Source: Rhizobiales bacterium TMED25 (lineage in GTDB: Bacteria > Pseudomonadota > Alphaproteobacteria > Rhizobiales > TMED25). From it: a stretch of 64,000 nt of DNA. The translations under genes were made by a program, and so were the position numbers. Where the stretch lies: the NCBI GenBank assembly GCA_002168075.1, contig NHCE01000010.1, positions 302,548 to 366,547 on the forward strand, written 5' to 3'. The first letter of the stretch is position 1, and each line of letters opens with the position of its first letter. Shown one piece after another: positions 9,146-18,913 of this stretch. The notes under the pieces are model-generated. The model searched no databases, was not told the origin of the DNA, and saw only the letters and a list, made by a program, of their open reading frames with translations.

Positions 9146-10267
9146 ATGATAGAAAAAATAAACTCAAAAAAGTTTTACGCTGTTGGTATAATGAGCGGAA
9201 CATCAATGGATGGCATAGATGCATCACTCATATTAACGGATGGTTATGAGTTTTGTGAAGTTATACAAAATGTCTATAGTGAATACACCGATTCAACAAG
9301 AGCTGATCTAATAAAAATTCAAGAAAATTTTCAAAGTAATGTTGAATCCAATGAGGATATTGATTTTCTAAGTAGATCTCTTGGAATTTTTAATATTGAG
9401 GCAATAAAGCCAATATTTGATTTTGCTGAGAAGAATGGCATAGAGATTGATGTAATTGGTTATCATGGGCAGACTGTTTATCATAGTCCAGCGTATAAGG
9501 TATCAATTCAGATAGGTGATCCTCAATCCTTAGCAAATTTCTTCCATACAAGAGTAGTATTTGAATTTAGGTCTCTTGATATTTTGAATGGTGGTCAAGG
9601 TGCACCTTTAACACCGATATACCACAAGGCAAAATTTAATAAACAACTAGAGCATCCATATGCCATCTTAAATATTGGAGGTATATCAAACTTGACATAT
9701 ATCAATCATGAAGAAATAATTGCATTTGATATTGGACCAGGTAATGCAATAATAGACGATTTAGTAAGATTTTTATTTAAAAAACAAATCGATGAGGAAG
9801 GTGAGATTGCAAGTTCTGGTGTTATAAATTTTCAATTGGTTGAGGAGTTTATGGAAGATGATTATTTCAAGGTTAGCCCTCCAAAGTCTCTGGATAGAAA
9901 CTATTTTAATAAATATACTGAACTATTAAGTGGTGACCCAGCAGACAAAATAGCCACAGCATCATTTTTTACAGTTAGAGCAATTATTAGGTCATTGGAA
10001 TATTTCTCTGAAACACCAAAAAATATTGTGATTTGTGGTGGGGGTAGTAAAAATAATTTCTTAATTAAGCAAATAGCAAAATACGCTAAATCAAATATAT
10101 TACTCGCAGAGGATCTAAATTTTAACTCGAATTTTATAGAGGCAGAGGCGTTTGGATTTTTAGCTGTAAGAAGGCTTCTAAATGAGCCAATTTCTTACCC
10201 TAATACAACAGGTGTAAAGGAACCGTTGTGCGGAGGTAAAGTTTATGACCCGTCAAAATCTATTTAG
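9146..10267 (+). CDS. anmK: Anhydro-N-acetylmuramic acid kinase
   Basis: Phosphorylates and opens 1,6-anhydro-MurNAc, released by lytic transglycosylases, to MurNAc-6-phosphate for cell-wall recycling. The 373-residue protein has the AnmK phosphate-binding start GIMSGTSMDGIDASL (residues 14-28), a second signature at DVIGYHGQTVYHSP, NIGGISNLTY and a C-terminal VICGGGSKN. The tyrS-anmK pair is common in proteobacteria. No Shine-Dalgarno sequence is seen before the ATG. The end overlaps the convergent hydrolase by 8 bases. Confidence 0.96.
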   Translation: MIEKINSKKFYAVGIMSGTSMDGIDASLILTDGYEFCEVIQNVYSEYTDSTRADLIKIQENFQSNVESNEDIDFLSRSLGIFNIEAIKPIFDFAEKNGIEIDVIGYHGQTVYHSPAYKVSIQIGDPQSLANFFHTRVVFEFRSLDILNGGQGAPLTPIYHKAKFNKQLEHPYAILNIGGISNLTYINHEEIIAFDIGPGNAIIDDLVRFLFKKQIDEEGEIASSGVINFQLVEEFMEDDYFKVSPPKSLDRNYFNKYTELLSGDPADKIATASFFTVRAIIRSLEYFSETPKNIVICGGGSKNNFLIKQIAKYAKSNILLAEDLNFNSNFIEAEAFGFLAVRRLLNEPISYPNTTGVKEPLCGGKVYDPSKSI

Positions 10268-10913
10268 AGTTTTCCTTGAGGGAAGTATAAATATAGTTTG
10301 ATATGACTTCATTTAGTTCTTCAATATTATTATCGAAGAAATGATTGGCGTTATCAATAAGTGAATGATGAATTTGAATACCTTTTTGATTTTGCAATCT
10401 ATCAACTAGCTTTTGAATATCTGCTTTTGGAGCAACTAAATCGTCATTTCCATTTACAATTAGACCGGATGATGGGCATGGGGCAAGAAAACTAAAATCA
10501 TATAGATTAGCTGGGGGGGCAATAGATATAAAAGATTCAATCTCAGGTCTCCTCATAAGCAGCTGCATTGAAATCCATGCTCCAAATGAAAATCCTACGA
10601 CCCAACATCCAGTTGAGTCTCTGTTGAGGGATTGTATCCAATCAAGTGCTGAGGCCGCATCGGATAGCTCACCAATCCCAGCATCATACTCACCCTGACT
10701 CTTTCCAACACCCCTAAAATTAAATCGAAGAACAGAAAAACCATTTTTTACAAAAGTATAGTAGGCATTATGGGTAATTGGATTATTCATCGTCCCACCA
10801 AATTTTGGATGAGGATGTAGTATCAATACAATTTTTGATTCTGGATTCTCATTATGGTGGTAACGTCCCTCAATTCTACCTGATGGACCATTGAACATGA
10901 TTTCTGGCATCAT
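10260..10913 (-). CDS. Alpha/beta hydrolase (COG2945-like)
   Basis: A 217-residue cytoplasmic alpha/beta hydrolase of the short COG2945 type. The nucleophile elbow is GFSFGAW (GxSxG), the acid is in NGNDDLVAP and the catalytic His is in DNANHFF; the oxyanion region is HPHPKFGGTMNN. Relatives are often annotated as dienelactone-hydrolase-like or as an iron-sulfur-operon-linked hydrolase, but their substrate is unknown. It lies next to the SUF locus, as in many alphaproteobacteria, but on the opposite strand. AGAGG lies 3 bases before the first ATG and 6 before the second (10910), so the second is as likely a start. Confidence 0.85.
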   Translation of the reverse strand: MMPEIMFNGPSGRIEGRYHHNENPESKIVLILHPHPKFGGTMNNPITHNAYYTFVKNGFSVLRFNFRGVGKSQGEYDAGIGELSDAASALDWIQSLNRDSTGCWVVGFSFGAWISMQLLMRRPEIESFISIAPPANLYDFSFLAPCPSSGLIVNGNDDLVAPKADIQKLVDRLQNQKGIQIHHSLIDNANHFFDNNIEELNEVISNYIYTSLKENSK

Positions 10914-11026
10914 TATCCTCTATATCTTTAAATATGCATAATTAGCATATATAATTAATAATAGTAAATATAATTATATAATTTCTAAATAAATATATAT
11001 ATTAGAAGTTAACATAGAGGCGAAAA

Positions 11027-11518
11027 ATGAATTTTTCTTTAATATTCGAAGTTGTGGTGGTTGGGGTTTTTGCATGTATTATTTTTGATTTATGGCAACG
11101 TATTTTTCAATCTCTGACATCCATACCTCCAAGTAATTGGAGTATGGTTGGACGATGGTTTTTGAATTTATTAAATAAGCAGGTCTTATTTGTATCGGAC
11201 CTGAATAACGTACCTAAATTTGAAAATGAGACTATAGCAGGTTGGTCCCTGCATTACTCAATTGCTGTAGGCTACTCTTCTGTATATATGATTTTAAATA
11301 AATTTAATCTGTTAGGGGTCGGACCAATAGACGGTATGATTTTTGGAATTATAAGTGTAGTTGTACCGTGGTTTTTCTTTTTACCAGCTCTTGGAAACGG
11401 AGTCTTGGGAAGACTAACTCCTAAACCAATATTAGTTTGTTCCTTGGCTTTGATGATGCATACAATATTTGGCATGTCAATTGGTACTGGTTACTTAGTA
11501 TTTGATTTGGTTGGTTGA
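11027..11518 (+). CDS. DUF2938 family membrane protein
   Basis: A 163-residue protein with four likely membrane segments (about residues 5-22, 70-90, 98-120 and 135-158). IIFDLWQRIF, NWSMVGRWFL and AGWSLHYSIAVGYS match what I remember of the DUF2938 family. Its function is unknown. It starts the transcript that leads into the SUF operon: the desulfurase gene begins 9 bases after its stop. GAGG lies upstream of the ATG. Confidence 0.75.
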   Translation: MNFSLIFEVVVVGVFACIIFDLWQRIFQSLTSIPPSNWSMVGRWFLNLLNKQVLFVSDLNNVPKFENETIAGWSLHYSIAVGYSSVYMILNKFNLLGVGPIDGMIFGIISVVVPWFFFLPALGNGVLGRLTPKPILVCSLALMMHTIFGMSIGTGYLVFDLVG

Positions 11519-11527
11519 GAGCAAAAA

Positions 11528-12661
11528 ATGAGAATATATTTTGACCACGCAGCCACAACCCCAATTAGATTTGAAGTGCAAGAATTCCTATCAAATCATG
11601 AAAATTTAAAATTCTATAACCCATCATCTGTACATGTAGAAGGTCAGAAGGCAAGGTCTAGTATCAACAACGCCAGAGATTTGATTGCATCATTACTTAA
11701 AAGTGATCCTGACAATATTTTATTTACCTCAAGTGGAACCGAGTCTTGTAATTATGCCATCAACATGGCAATAGAAATTCATGCCATTAAAAATATAATA
11801 TATTTACCAACCGAGCATAGTGCTGTTATCGATCCTATAATTAATAAAAAAATTAATAAATACCAGTGCAAGATTACTAGTGAAGGGCTCATTGATTTAG
11901 AGGACTTTCAGAAATGTCTAAAAAAAACAAAAGAAAACACTTTGGTATGTGTTATGCTTTTAAATAATGAAACGGGAATCATTCAGCCGATTGAGCAAGT
12001 ATCAAAGCTTTGCAATGAGCATGGTGCCTATTTATTTTCAGACATGATACAAGCCATCGGAAAGATAGATGTTTCAACATTTATCAAAATGGTTGATTTC
12101 GCATCATTTGCTTCTCATAAAGTTGGTGGAATTCATGGTGTAGGTATGGTTTATTTCAAAGATAAGATTAAAATTTATAGAGATATTTTTGGAGGAGCTC
12201 AGGAGTTTGGGCGTCGTGGTGGAACTGAAAATGTGATTGGTATTCTGGCTTTTGCAATAGCATTAGAAGCCAGCTATGCCAAATTAGCTGATGAAAATAA
12301 AAAATATAATCTATTGTATAATAAGCTTATAAGTGGTTTGAACGAAATATCGAATAAAATCATAATACCATCGCAAAATTCCTTGAAACACTCTAGTATT
12401 TCGACAGTGATATTCCCAGGAATAAAAGCAGAGAATTTAATTATTGGTCTTGATCTAGAAGGGATTGCGGTGAGTGCAGGGGCCGCATGTTCATCTGGTA
12501 AAATAGGTGGTTCACATGTGCTAAAGGCAATGAATTATAATAAAGAGCATGCTATGAGTTCAATTAGATTAAGTTTTGGATGGGATAATAATGAAGAACA
12601 AGTACAATTCTTTCTCGATAGTATAAATAATTTATTACAGGGGATGAAATTTAAGTACTAA
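11528..12661 (+). CDS. Cysteine desulfurase (NifS/IscS class), first gene of the SUF operon
   Basis: PLP enzyme of 377 residues that takes sulfur from cysteine as a persulfide and releases alanine. Motifs: YFDHAATTPIR at the start, TSSGTESCNYAIN, the PLP lysine in ASHKVGGIHGVG and the persulfide Cys in SAGAACSSGKIGGSH. It belongs to the NifS/IscS group and is distinct from the SufS-type enzyme encoded 4.7 kb downstream. Two desulfurases in one SUF operon are typical of alphaproteobacteria. Whether this one feeds SufBCD, tRNA thiolation or both cannot be told from sequence. No iscR-like regulator gene is next to it. Confidence 0.9.
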   Translation: MRIYFDHAATTPIRFEVQEFLSNHENLKFYNPSSVHVEGQKARSSINNARDLIASLLKSDPDNILFTSSGTESCNYAINMAIEIHAIKNIIYLPTEHSAVIDPIINKKINKYQCKITSEGLIDLEDFQKCLKKTKENTLVCVMLLNNETGIIQPIEQVSKLCNEHGAYLFSDMIQAIGKIDVSTFIKMVDFASFASHKVGGIHGVGMVYFKDKIKIYRDIFGGAQEFGRRGGTENVIGILAFAIALEASYAKLADENKKYNLLYNKLISGLNEISNKIIIPSQNSLKHSSISTVIFPGIKAENLIIGLDLEGIAVSAGAACSSGKIGGSHVLKAMNYNKEHAMSSIRLSFGWDNNEEQVQFFLDSINNLLQGMKFKY

Positions 12662-12711
12662 TTAACTATATATATAATAGTCCTATTAACAAAGAATGAT
12701 GAAATAATTAA

Positions 12712-14178
12712 ATGCCAGCGGTAAAAGAAACAGTAAAACAAGTAGGCGACATTGGTGTCGAAAAATATAAATTTGGTTGGTCAACTGATCTAGAGACTGA
12801 AAAGGCTCCTATCGGCTTGTCCGAAGATACAATTAGATTCATATCACATAAAAAAGATGAGCCCAAGTGGATGCTCGATTGGAGGCTAGAGGCTTATCAG
12901 AGATTTCAGACAATGAAACAACCTAATTGGGCTAAAGTAGATTATCCTGATATCAATTTCAATGATATGTATTTTTATTCGGCTCCAAAAGATATTGATG
13001 GTCCTGCTTCTTTAGAAGATGTTGATCCGGAGTTACTAAAAACATACGATAAGTTAGGAATTCCCCTATTAGAGCAAGAAATGCTGGCTGGGGTTAAAAA
13101 AAATATTGCTGTAGATGCTGTGTTTGACTCAGTTTCTGTCGTAACAACTTTTAAGGATAAATTAGCAGAAGTAGGAATAATTTTTTGTTCTATATCAGAA
13201 GCTATAAGAGAGCATCCGGATCTAGTACAAAAATATATCAGCTCAGTTGTACCAAAATCAGACAATTATTTCTCTGCACTTAACTGTGCAGTATTTACAG
13301 ATGGTTCTTTTGTATACATACCCCCGAACACTCGATGCCCAATGGAATTATCGACGTATTTTAGAATTAACGATAAGAATACCGGTCAATTTGAAAGGAC
13401 TCTAATTATTGCTGATAAAGGCTCCTATGTTAGTTATCTAGAAGGGTGCACAGCTCCACAAAGAGATGAAAATCAACTTCATGCAGCCGTAGTCGAGCTC
13501 GTGGCACTTGAGAATGCTGAAATAAAGTATTCAACTGTTCAAAATTGGTATCCCGGAGACGAAAATGGCGTAGGTGGTATATATAATTTTGTTACAAAGC
13601 GTGGAGATTGTAGGGGAAGGAATTCAAAAATTTCTTGGACCCAAGTTGAAACTGGTTCAGCTGTTACTTGGAAATATCCCTCGTGCATACTGAGAGGCGA
13701 TAATTCTGTTGGAGAGTTTTACTCAATTGCTATATCAAATGCATATCAACAGATTGACTCTGGAACAAAAATGGTTCATTTGGGTAAAAATACTACAAGC
13801 AAAATTATATCTAAAGGAATTTCAGCTGGTAATTCTTCCAATGCATACAGAGGTCTTGTATCTTCTCATCGAAAAGCCGAGAAAGCTCGGAATTTTACAC
13901 AGTGTGATTCATTGTTAATCGGAAATAAATGTTCAGCTCATACAGTCCCATACATAGATTGTAAAAATTCATCATCCATATTCGAGCACGAAGCAACAAC
14001 ATCAAAAATATCTGATGATCAGATATTTTATTGTGGTCAGCGCGGAATAGGAACTGAAGACGCAATTGCTCTTATTGTGAATGGTTTTTGTAAAGAAGTA
14101 CTACAGGAACTACCAATGGAGTTTGCAGTCGAGGCTCAAAAACTTGTTGGTATATCTCTTGAAGGCAGCGTTGGATAA
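12712..14178 (+). CDS. sufB: Fe-S cluster scaffold protein SufB
   Basis: Large core subunit of the SufBCD scaffold, 488 residues, on which new iron-sulfur clusters form. [33 protein letters not shown] sequence, [21 protein letters not shown] and the C-terminal Cys in [17 protein letters not shown] and [21 protein letters not shown] are SufB signatures. A 50-base gap separates it from the desulfurase and holds a small dyad, TAATAG-TC-CTATTA (12675-12688), which might be an operator or part of a promoter. Confidence 0.97.
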   Translation: MPAVKETVKQVGDIGVEKYKFGWSTDLETEKAPIGLSEDTIRFISHKKDEPKWMLDWRLEAYQRFQTMKQPNWAKVDYPDINFNDMYFYSAPKDIDGPASLEDVDPELLKTYDKLGIPLLEQEMLAGVKKNIAVDAVFDSVSVVTTFKDKLAEVGIIFCSISEAIREHPDLVQKYISSVVPKSDNYFSALNCAVFTDGSFVYIPPNTRCPMELSTYFRINDKNTGQFERTLIIADKGSYVSYLEGCTAPQRDENQLHAAVVELVALENAEIKYSTVQNWYPGDENGVGGIYNFVTKRGDCRGRNSKISWTQVETGSAVTWKYPSCILRGDNSVGEFYSIAISNAYQQIDSGTKMVHLGKNTTSKIISKGISAGNSSNAYRGLVSSHRKAEKARNFTQCDSLLIGNKCSAHTVPYIDCKNSSSIFEHEATTSKISDDQIFYCGQRGIGTEDAIALIVNGFCKEVLQELPMEFAVEAQKLVGISLEGSVG

Positions 14179-14190
14179 AGGGGCTTGTGA

Positions 14191-14931
14191 ATGTTTAAAA
14201 TTTCTAATTTAACAGTTTCCATAGATGACAAGGAAATACTTAAGAACTTTGGTATTGAAGTTGGGCCAGGAGAGGTGCATGCAATAATGGGTCCAAATGG
14301 TTCTGGTAAATCTACACTTGCACATGTTTGCGCTGGAAAAGAAGAGTATACAGTTCTAAGTGGTAATGTTGTATTAAATGATGAAGAGCTGCTCGAAATG
14401 GAGCCTGAAGAACGCTCTACAAGAGGACTATTCCTTGCCTTTCAATATCCAATTGAAATCCCGGGGGTTACTACAATGACTTTTTTAAAGAGTTCACTTG
14501 AAGCCCATTACAAGGCAAATGGGAGGGAGCCTCTTACAACACCCGAATTTATGAAATATGTTAAAAGTAAAGCTACAGAATTGAATATAGACGACTCTAT
14601 GATAAAGAGGCCATTAAATGTAGGTTTTTCAGGTGGAGAAAAGAAACGGAACGAAATCTTACAAATGGCTTTGCTTGATCCCAAAATATGTATCTTAGAT
14701 GAAACTGACTCAGGTCTAGACATAGATGCATTAAGATTAGTTGCTGAAGGAGTAAATAAGCTTAGAAATGACAATAGATCATTTATCGTTATTACTCACT
14801 ACCAAAGATTGTTGGATTATATAAAGCCGGACTTTGTTCATATTATGCATGATGGAAAAATTATTCAAACCGGTGACAGTTCTCTTGCTCTAGACCTCGA
14901 AAAATCGGGCTATGCAAATTATATAAAGTAG
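14191..14931 (+). CDS. sufC: Fe-S assembly ATPase SufC
   Basis: ABC-type cytoplasmic ATPase of 246 residues that drives conformational change in the SufBCD complex. Walker A GPNGSGKST (about 32-40), signature VGFSGGEKKRNE, Walker B ICILDETDSGLD, then ITHYQRLLDYI with the switch His. There is no membrane partner; SufB and SufD take the place of permeases. The gene follows sufB by 12 bases and precedes sufD by 8, so tight operon coupling is expected. Confidence 0.97.
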   Translation: MFKISNLTVSIDDKEILKNFGIEVGPGEVHAIMGPNGSGKSTLAHVCAGKEEYTVLSGNVVLNDEELLEMEPEERSTRGLFLAFQYPIEIPGVTTMTFLKSSLEAHYKANGREPLTTPEFMKYVKSKATELNIDDSMIKRPLNVGFSGGEKKRNEILQMALLDPKICILDETDSGLDIDALRLVAEGVNKLRNDNRSFIVITHYQRLLDYIKPDFVHIMHDGKIIQTGDSSLALDLEKSGYANYIK

Positions 14932-14939
14932 CAGCTTAA

Positions 14940-16274
14940 ATGTTAAAAAAAGATATTAGTCAGGAATTACAATCATATTGTAGAGAATACTTCTTCTCGC
15001 AAGATAAAAACTCGAAATTATATAATATCAGACTTGGTGCTTATGAGCTTTTTAAAATAAACGGACTACCTAATTCAAAAGACGAAAATTGGAAATATAC
15101 AAATATTTCTCAAAAAATTGATACGATCCCTGAGTACTCAAATAATTTGCCTGTACCTCTAAACATCAATAATTTTATCAATAATTTTGATATTATGAAA
15201 AAATTAAAAGAAACAAATGATACTGTTCTGGTGTTTATGGATGGCTCCCTCCAGAGGCAACTGTCGATTATTGATCCAAATAAAAAAAATATTGAAATTT
15301 CATCCCTAAACGAAGATGTTCCTGATTGGGCACTAGAGATAATATCTGATAAACACTCCGAAAACTCAGATCAAATATTTGATATCAATACTATCTTGAT
15401 GCAAGATGGTGCTCTAATAAATATTAAGCAAAACAAGGAAAAAGTAGATAATGTTTATATAGTGCATGTTGGCAATAATAATGGCTTTTTCAATTATAGA
15501 CATGTTATCAATATTGAACAGGGAGCAAGAGCAAATATCATTGAATTGAAAATTTCAAACAGGATTGATATTAACGCTCTATATACATCATCTATTATAT
15601 GGAAATTAGCTGATAATTGCATAGTCAATAATGTAAAGTACCAGTCTCATAATCAACTGACAGTTGGATTTAATCAGCAATATGCAGATATTGGTAATAA
15701 TGTCGAGTTTAATAGTTTTACAATATCATCAGGGTCAAAATTATTAAGAGAATATAGAAGTATAAACTGTAACGGTTCAGGAAGCGATGTATCAATATCA
15801 GGTATCAATCTACTTGATGGAGATAGTCATATCGACACATTTTTATTAGTTAAACACATAGCACCTAATACAACCAGCAGAGAAAAGTATAAATCTATTT
15901 TGAATGATCGTTCAAGGGGTGTATTTCAAGGTAATATTATTGTTGATCCAGAAGCTCAGAAAACACTAGCTAAGCAGTCTATTGATGCCCTTATCCTATC
16001 TGATAAAGCTGAGCATGACGCAAAGCCAGAATTAGAAATTTATGCAGATGATGTACAATGTGGGCATGGTGCAACAACTGGGCAAATAAGCGAAGATTCA
16101 CTTTTTTATTTAAAGTCTCGCGGGATTCCTGAAGAGGAAGCAAAAACTCTTCTAGTCCAGGCATTCTTATTGGAAGCTCTTGATGAGGTTAAAGATAAGA
16201 ATACTATCCTAATCTTCAGCGATGTAATGAAAAATATCTTAAACCGTGTTTCAAAGGGTAGTTTAAATGTATGA
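14940..16274 (+). CDS. sufD: Fe-S cluster assembly protein SufD
   Basis: The 444-residue SufB paralogue that pairs with SufB and SufC. The N-terminal region is helical (ENWKYTNIS). The C-terminal core contains DDRSRGVFQGNIIVDPEAQKT and DNVQCGHGATTGQ-type sequence (ADDVQCGHGATTGQISEDSLFYLKSRGI), with the conserved Cys and His thought to act in cluster formation at the SufB-SufD interface. The gene overlaps sufS by 8 bases. Confidence 0.95.
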   Translation: MLKKDISQELQSYCREYFFSQDKNSKLYNIRLGAYELFKINGLPNSKDENWKYTNISQKIDTIPEYSNNLPVPLNINNFINNFDIMKKLKETNDTVLVFMDGSLQRQLSIIDPNKKNIEISSLNEDVPDWALEIISDKHSENSDQIFDINTILMQDGALINIKQNKEKVDNVYIVHVGNNNGFFNYRHVINIEQGARANIIELKISNRIDINALYTSSIIWKLADNCIVNNVKYQSHNQLTVGFNQQYADIGNNVEFNSFTISSGSKLLREYRSINCNGSGSDVSISGINLLDGDSHIDTFLLVKHIAPNTTSREKYKSILNDRSRGVFQGNIIVDPEAQKTLAKQSIDALILSDKAEHDAKPELEIYADDVQCGHGATTGQISEDSLFYLKSRGIPEEEAKTLLVQAFLLEALDEVKDKNTILIFSDVMKNILNRVSKGSLNV

Positions 16275-17481
16275 CATAGAAAAGATCAGAAGTGATTTTC
16301 CAATATTTAGTAAAAAAGTTAACGATCATGATCTTGTGTATTTAGATAACGCTGCATCTTCCCAAAAACCTCAGGTCGTTATTGATGCTATCAGCAAAGC
16401 ATATAGTGAAGAATATGCAAATGTACACAGAGGAATTCATTATTTATCCATGAAAGCAACAGAAAATTATGAGAATGCTCGTATTGAAGTGTCAAAATAT
16501 CTTAAATCAAACTCTACTGATCAAATTATTTTCACAAAAAATGCTACTGAGGCAATAAATCTAGTCGCTTCGTCTTTTGGAGATAATATAAATGAAGGGG
16601 ACGAAATTATCTTATCAATGCTTGAGCATCACTCCAATATCGTACCTTGGCATTTTCTTCGAGAAAAAAAGAAGGCGGTTATCAAGTGGTTAGATATTGA
16701 TAAAAATGGGTTTGTTGAGATCGATAAATTAAAGTCATTGATCACACCTAAAACAAAGATTATTGGAATAACCCATATGTCAAATGTACTAGGTACGATC
16801 CAGCCTATAAAAGAGATAATAGAATTAGCTCACGAACACAATATACCGGTATTAGTGGATGGTACTCAAGGAGCTGTTCATAATCCTCTTGATTTATCAG
16901 AATTAGATGTAGATTTCTATGTTCTAACAGGACATAAACTATATGGACCATCCGGAATTGGTGTTTTATATGCCAGGAAAGATCATCTTGAGAATATGAA
17001 ACCTTTTCAAGGCGGTGGGGAGATGATAGATCAAGTAACCCGAGAAAACGTTACATATGCATCAGGCCATCAGAGGTTTGAAGCTGGAACCCCTCCAATT
17101 GCTCAAGCTATAGGATTAGGTGCAGCGATTGAATATATTAATGGCATAGGATTAGATGAAATACAAAAGCATGAAAGAACAATAAGTGAGTATGCTAAAG
17201 AAAAGTTGAGGAATATCGATGGACTTTCTTTCTTATTAGATCCATCTCATAGCCAAGGTATATTTTCATTTACAATGTCGGGGTCTCATCCACACGATAT
17301 AAGTACAATAATAGATAAGAAGGGTATCGCAATAAGAGCTGGCTCACATTGTGCAGAACCACTCTTACATGACTTTGGTGTTACTTCAACTTGTCGTGCT
17401 TCAATTGGAATGTACAATAACGAGAAAGATATTGATCATTTATGTGAGTCTTTGCTATATTGTAAGAAATTTTTCTCTTAG
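16267..17481 (+). CDS. sufS: Cysteine desulfurase SufS
   Basis: Group II cysteine desulfurase, 404 residues. VYLDNAASSQKP and the PLP lysine in YVLTGHKLYGPSGIGVLY are typical; the persulfide Cys is in IRAGSHCAEPLLHDFG (about residue 363). SufS supplies sulfur to SufBCD, normally through SufE or SufU; neither is encoded in this operon, so the acceptor must lie elsewhere, or transfer is direct or goes through the operon's other desulfurase. It starts inside the sufD end (8-base overlap). Confidence 0.96.
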   Translation: MYDIEKIRSDFPIFSKKVNDHDLVYLDNAASSQKPQVVIDAISKAYSEEYANVHRGIHYLSMKATENYENARIEVSKYLKSNSTDQIIFTKNATEAINLVASSFGDNINEGDEIILSMLEHHSNIVPWHFLREKKKAVIKWLDIDKNGFVEIDKLKSLITPKTKIIGITHMSNVLGTIQPIKEIIELAHEHNIPVLVDGTQGAVHNPLDLSELDVDFYVLTGHKLYGPSGIGVLYARKDHLENMKPFQGGGEMIDQVTRENVTYASGHQRFEAGTPPIAQAIGLGAAIEYINGIGLDEIQKHERTISEYAKEKLRNIDGLSFLLDPSHSQGIFSFTMSGSHPHDISTIIDKKGIAIRAGSHCAEPLLHDFGVTSTCRASIGMYNNEKDIDHLCESLLYCKKFFS

Positions 17482-17491
17482 GATTTTTATA

Positions 17492-17830
17492 ATGAGTGAT
17501 AAAGCAATACTAGATGAAAATACGATATCAGAGCTAACTGAAAAAATTGTGGAGGCTCTAAAAACTGTATACGATCCTGAGATTCCAGTAGATATATATG
17601 AGCTTGGTTTAATATATAAGGTTGATATTGATGAAAATTATCATGTTGAAGTCGAGATGACCCTTACAGCACCAGGTTGCCCTGTGGCTGGAGAGATGCC
17701 AAAGTGGGTTGAGGATGCTGTTCTATCTGTCGGAGGGATAGCTACAGCAAAAGTAAACCTTACTTTTGATCCACCTTGGGATATATCGATGATGTCTGAA
17801 GAGGCTCAAGTAGCACTTAATATGCTCTAA
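17492..17830 (+). CDS. sufT: SUF maturation protein SufT (DUF59 / MIP18-like)
   Basis: A 112-residue DUF59 protein that helps deliver Fe-S clusters to client proteins. VYDPEIPVDIYELGLIYKVDI and TLTAPGCPVAGEMP, with the conserved Cys, are diagnostic. The start is set at the ATG at 17492: AGGA lies about 10 bases upstream, whereas the frame extending back to 17351 only runs through sufS in another frame. The gene follows sufS by 10 bases and precedes sufA by 15. Confidence 0.93.
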   Translation: MSDKAILDENTISELTEKIVEALKTVYDPEIPVDIYELGLIYKVDIDENYHVEVEMTLTAPGCPVAGEMPKWVEDAVLSVGGIATAKVNLTFDPPWDISMMSEEAQVALNML

Positions 17831-17845
17831 TAGGGATAAATAGCA

Positions 17846-18223
17846 ATGCAGAAATCAAATATTTTAACACTTACTCCAAAAGCAATAGAAAGAATAAGAT
17901 ATCTGGTCAACCAATCTTCAAGCCAAGATAATATACTTCGTGTTGGAATAGAGAAGGGGGGGTGTGCAGGTTTAACATACTCTATGGATTATATATCTGA
18001 AATAAAAGAAGGCGATGAGATTGTGGATCAAGATGATATAAAGGTTGTAGTAGATCCAAAGGCAATATTATATCTACTTGGTACCGAAATGGATTATGTT
18101 GAAGATAAATTTAGTTCTGGTTTTAAATTTAATAATCCAAATGAGGTATCTGCATGTGGTTGCGGAGAATCAGTTGAAATAGTTCCATTGGACACTGTCA
18201 CTGAAGTTTCAACAGCGAGTTAA
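17846..18223 (+). CDS. sufA: A-type Fe-S carrier SufA/IscA
   Basis: HesB/IscA-type carrier of 125 residues that accepts Fe-S clusters and passes them to apo-proteins. The three conserved cysteines are in KGGCAGLTYSMDY and SACGCGESVE. An extended N-terminus and a short Val/Thr/Ser tail flank the core. It is the last gene of the SUF operon; its stop overlaps the convergent phoB stop by 4 bases, and no terminator hairpin fits between them. Confidence 0.95.
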   Translation: MQKSNILTLTPKAIERIRYLVNQSSSQDNILRVGIEKGGCAGLTYSMDYISEIKEGDEIVDQDDIKVVVDPKAILYLLGTEMDYVEDKFSSGFKFNNPNEVSACGCGESVEIVPLDTVTEVSTAS

Positions 18224-18906
18224 TCTTTTCTAATACAATATCCAAATCCATGGACTGTTTCTATTTTACAATTTCCATGATAATTTTCTTTGAATGTTTT
18301 TCTCAGCCGACTTACGTGAACGTCAACCGTCCTATCATCTATGTTTGGGTTGTTGTCCCAAACATAATCAATTATTTGTTCTCTTGAAAAAACATGCTCT
18401 GGTCTACTCATTAGCATAGAAAGTATTTTATATTCAGTTTTACCAATTTTGATAATTTTATCAGCACTTTTTACATTTTTTTTATTAGTATCTATTAACA
18501 AATCATCATATTCAATCATAGATGAGTTGATATTTGTGTTTGTTCTTCTTAGCAGTGCTTTTATCCTTGCCATTAATTCAATAGGTGAAAAGGGCTTTAT
18601 GATATAGTCGTCGGCACCGGATGATAAGCCATGAGAAGTATCAATGTCTTCACCTCTTGCGCTTAATATTATAATTGGGAGATGTCTCAGCTCTTTAGAT
18701 GACCGGACACGTCTGCATACAGATATTCCGCTACCGTTAGGCATCATCCAGTCTAAAATTATTATATCGGGCCGACGTTCTGAAATTAATTCAAAAGCTA
18801 TTTCACCATCCTCAGCTTTTATTACATCGAAACCATTTTTTTCTAGGTGAAAAGATATTAGTTCTAATTGATTCTTTTCGTCGTCAGCTATTAATGCAAG
18901 GGTCAT
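18220..18906 (-). CDS. phoB: Phosphate regulon response regulator PhoB
   Basis: OmpR/PhoB-type response regulator, 228 residues. The receiver domain (about 1-120) has the acidic pocket DDE (8-10), the phosphorylated Asp in IIILDWMMP and Lys in IIKPFS; the winged-helix domain ends with VDVHVSRLRKTF and VHGFGYC. Activated PhoB binds Pho boxes. It is the last gene of the leftward pst operon, 7 bases after phoU, and probably controls the three TTGTAAT-repeat promoters at 23.1, 24.4 and 25.7 kb. Confidence 0.95.
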   Translation of the reverse strand: MTLALIADDEKNQLELISFHLEKNGFDVIKAEDGEIAFELISERRPDIIILDWMMPNGSGISVCRRVRSSKELRHLPIIILSARGEDIDTSHGLSSGADDYIIKPFSPIELMARIKALLRRTNTNINSSMIEYDDLLIDTNKKNVKSADKIIKIGKTEYKILSMLMSRPEHVFSREQIIDYVWDNNPNIDDRTVDVHVSRLRKTFKENYHGNCKIETVHGFGYCIRKD

Positions 18907-18913
18907 TGAAGCC

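Noticed and set aside
10983..11007. TTCTAA-N13-TTAGAA dyad before DUF2938/suf as an Irr iron-box
   Set aside because: The arms are in the opposite order and spacing to the known Irr element, and the region is so AT-rich that such dyads are expected by chance.
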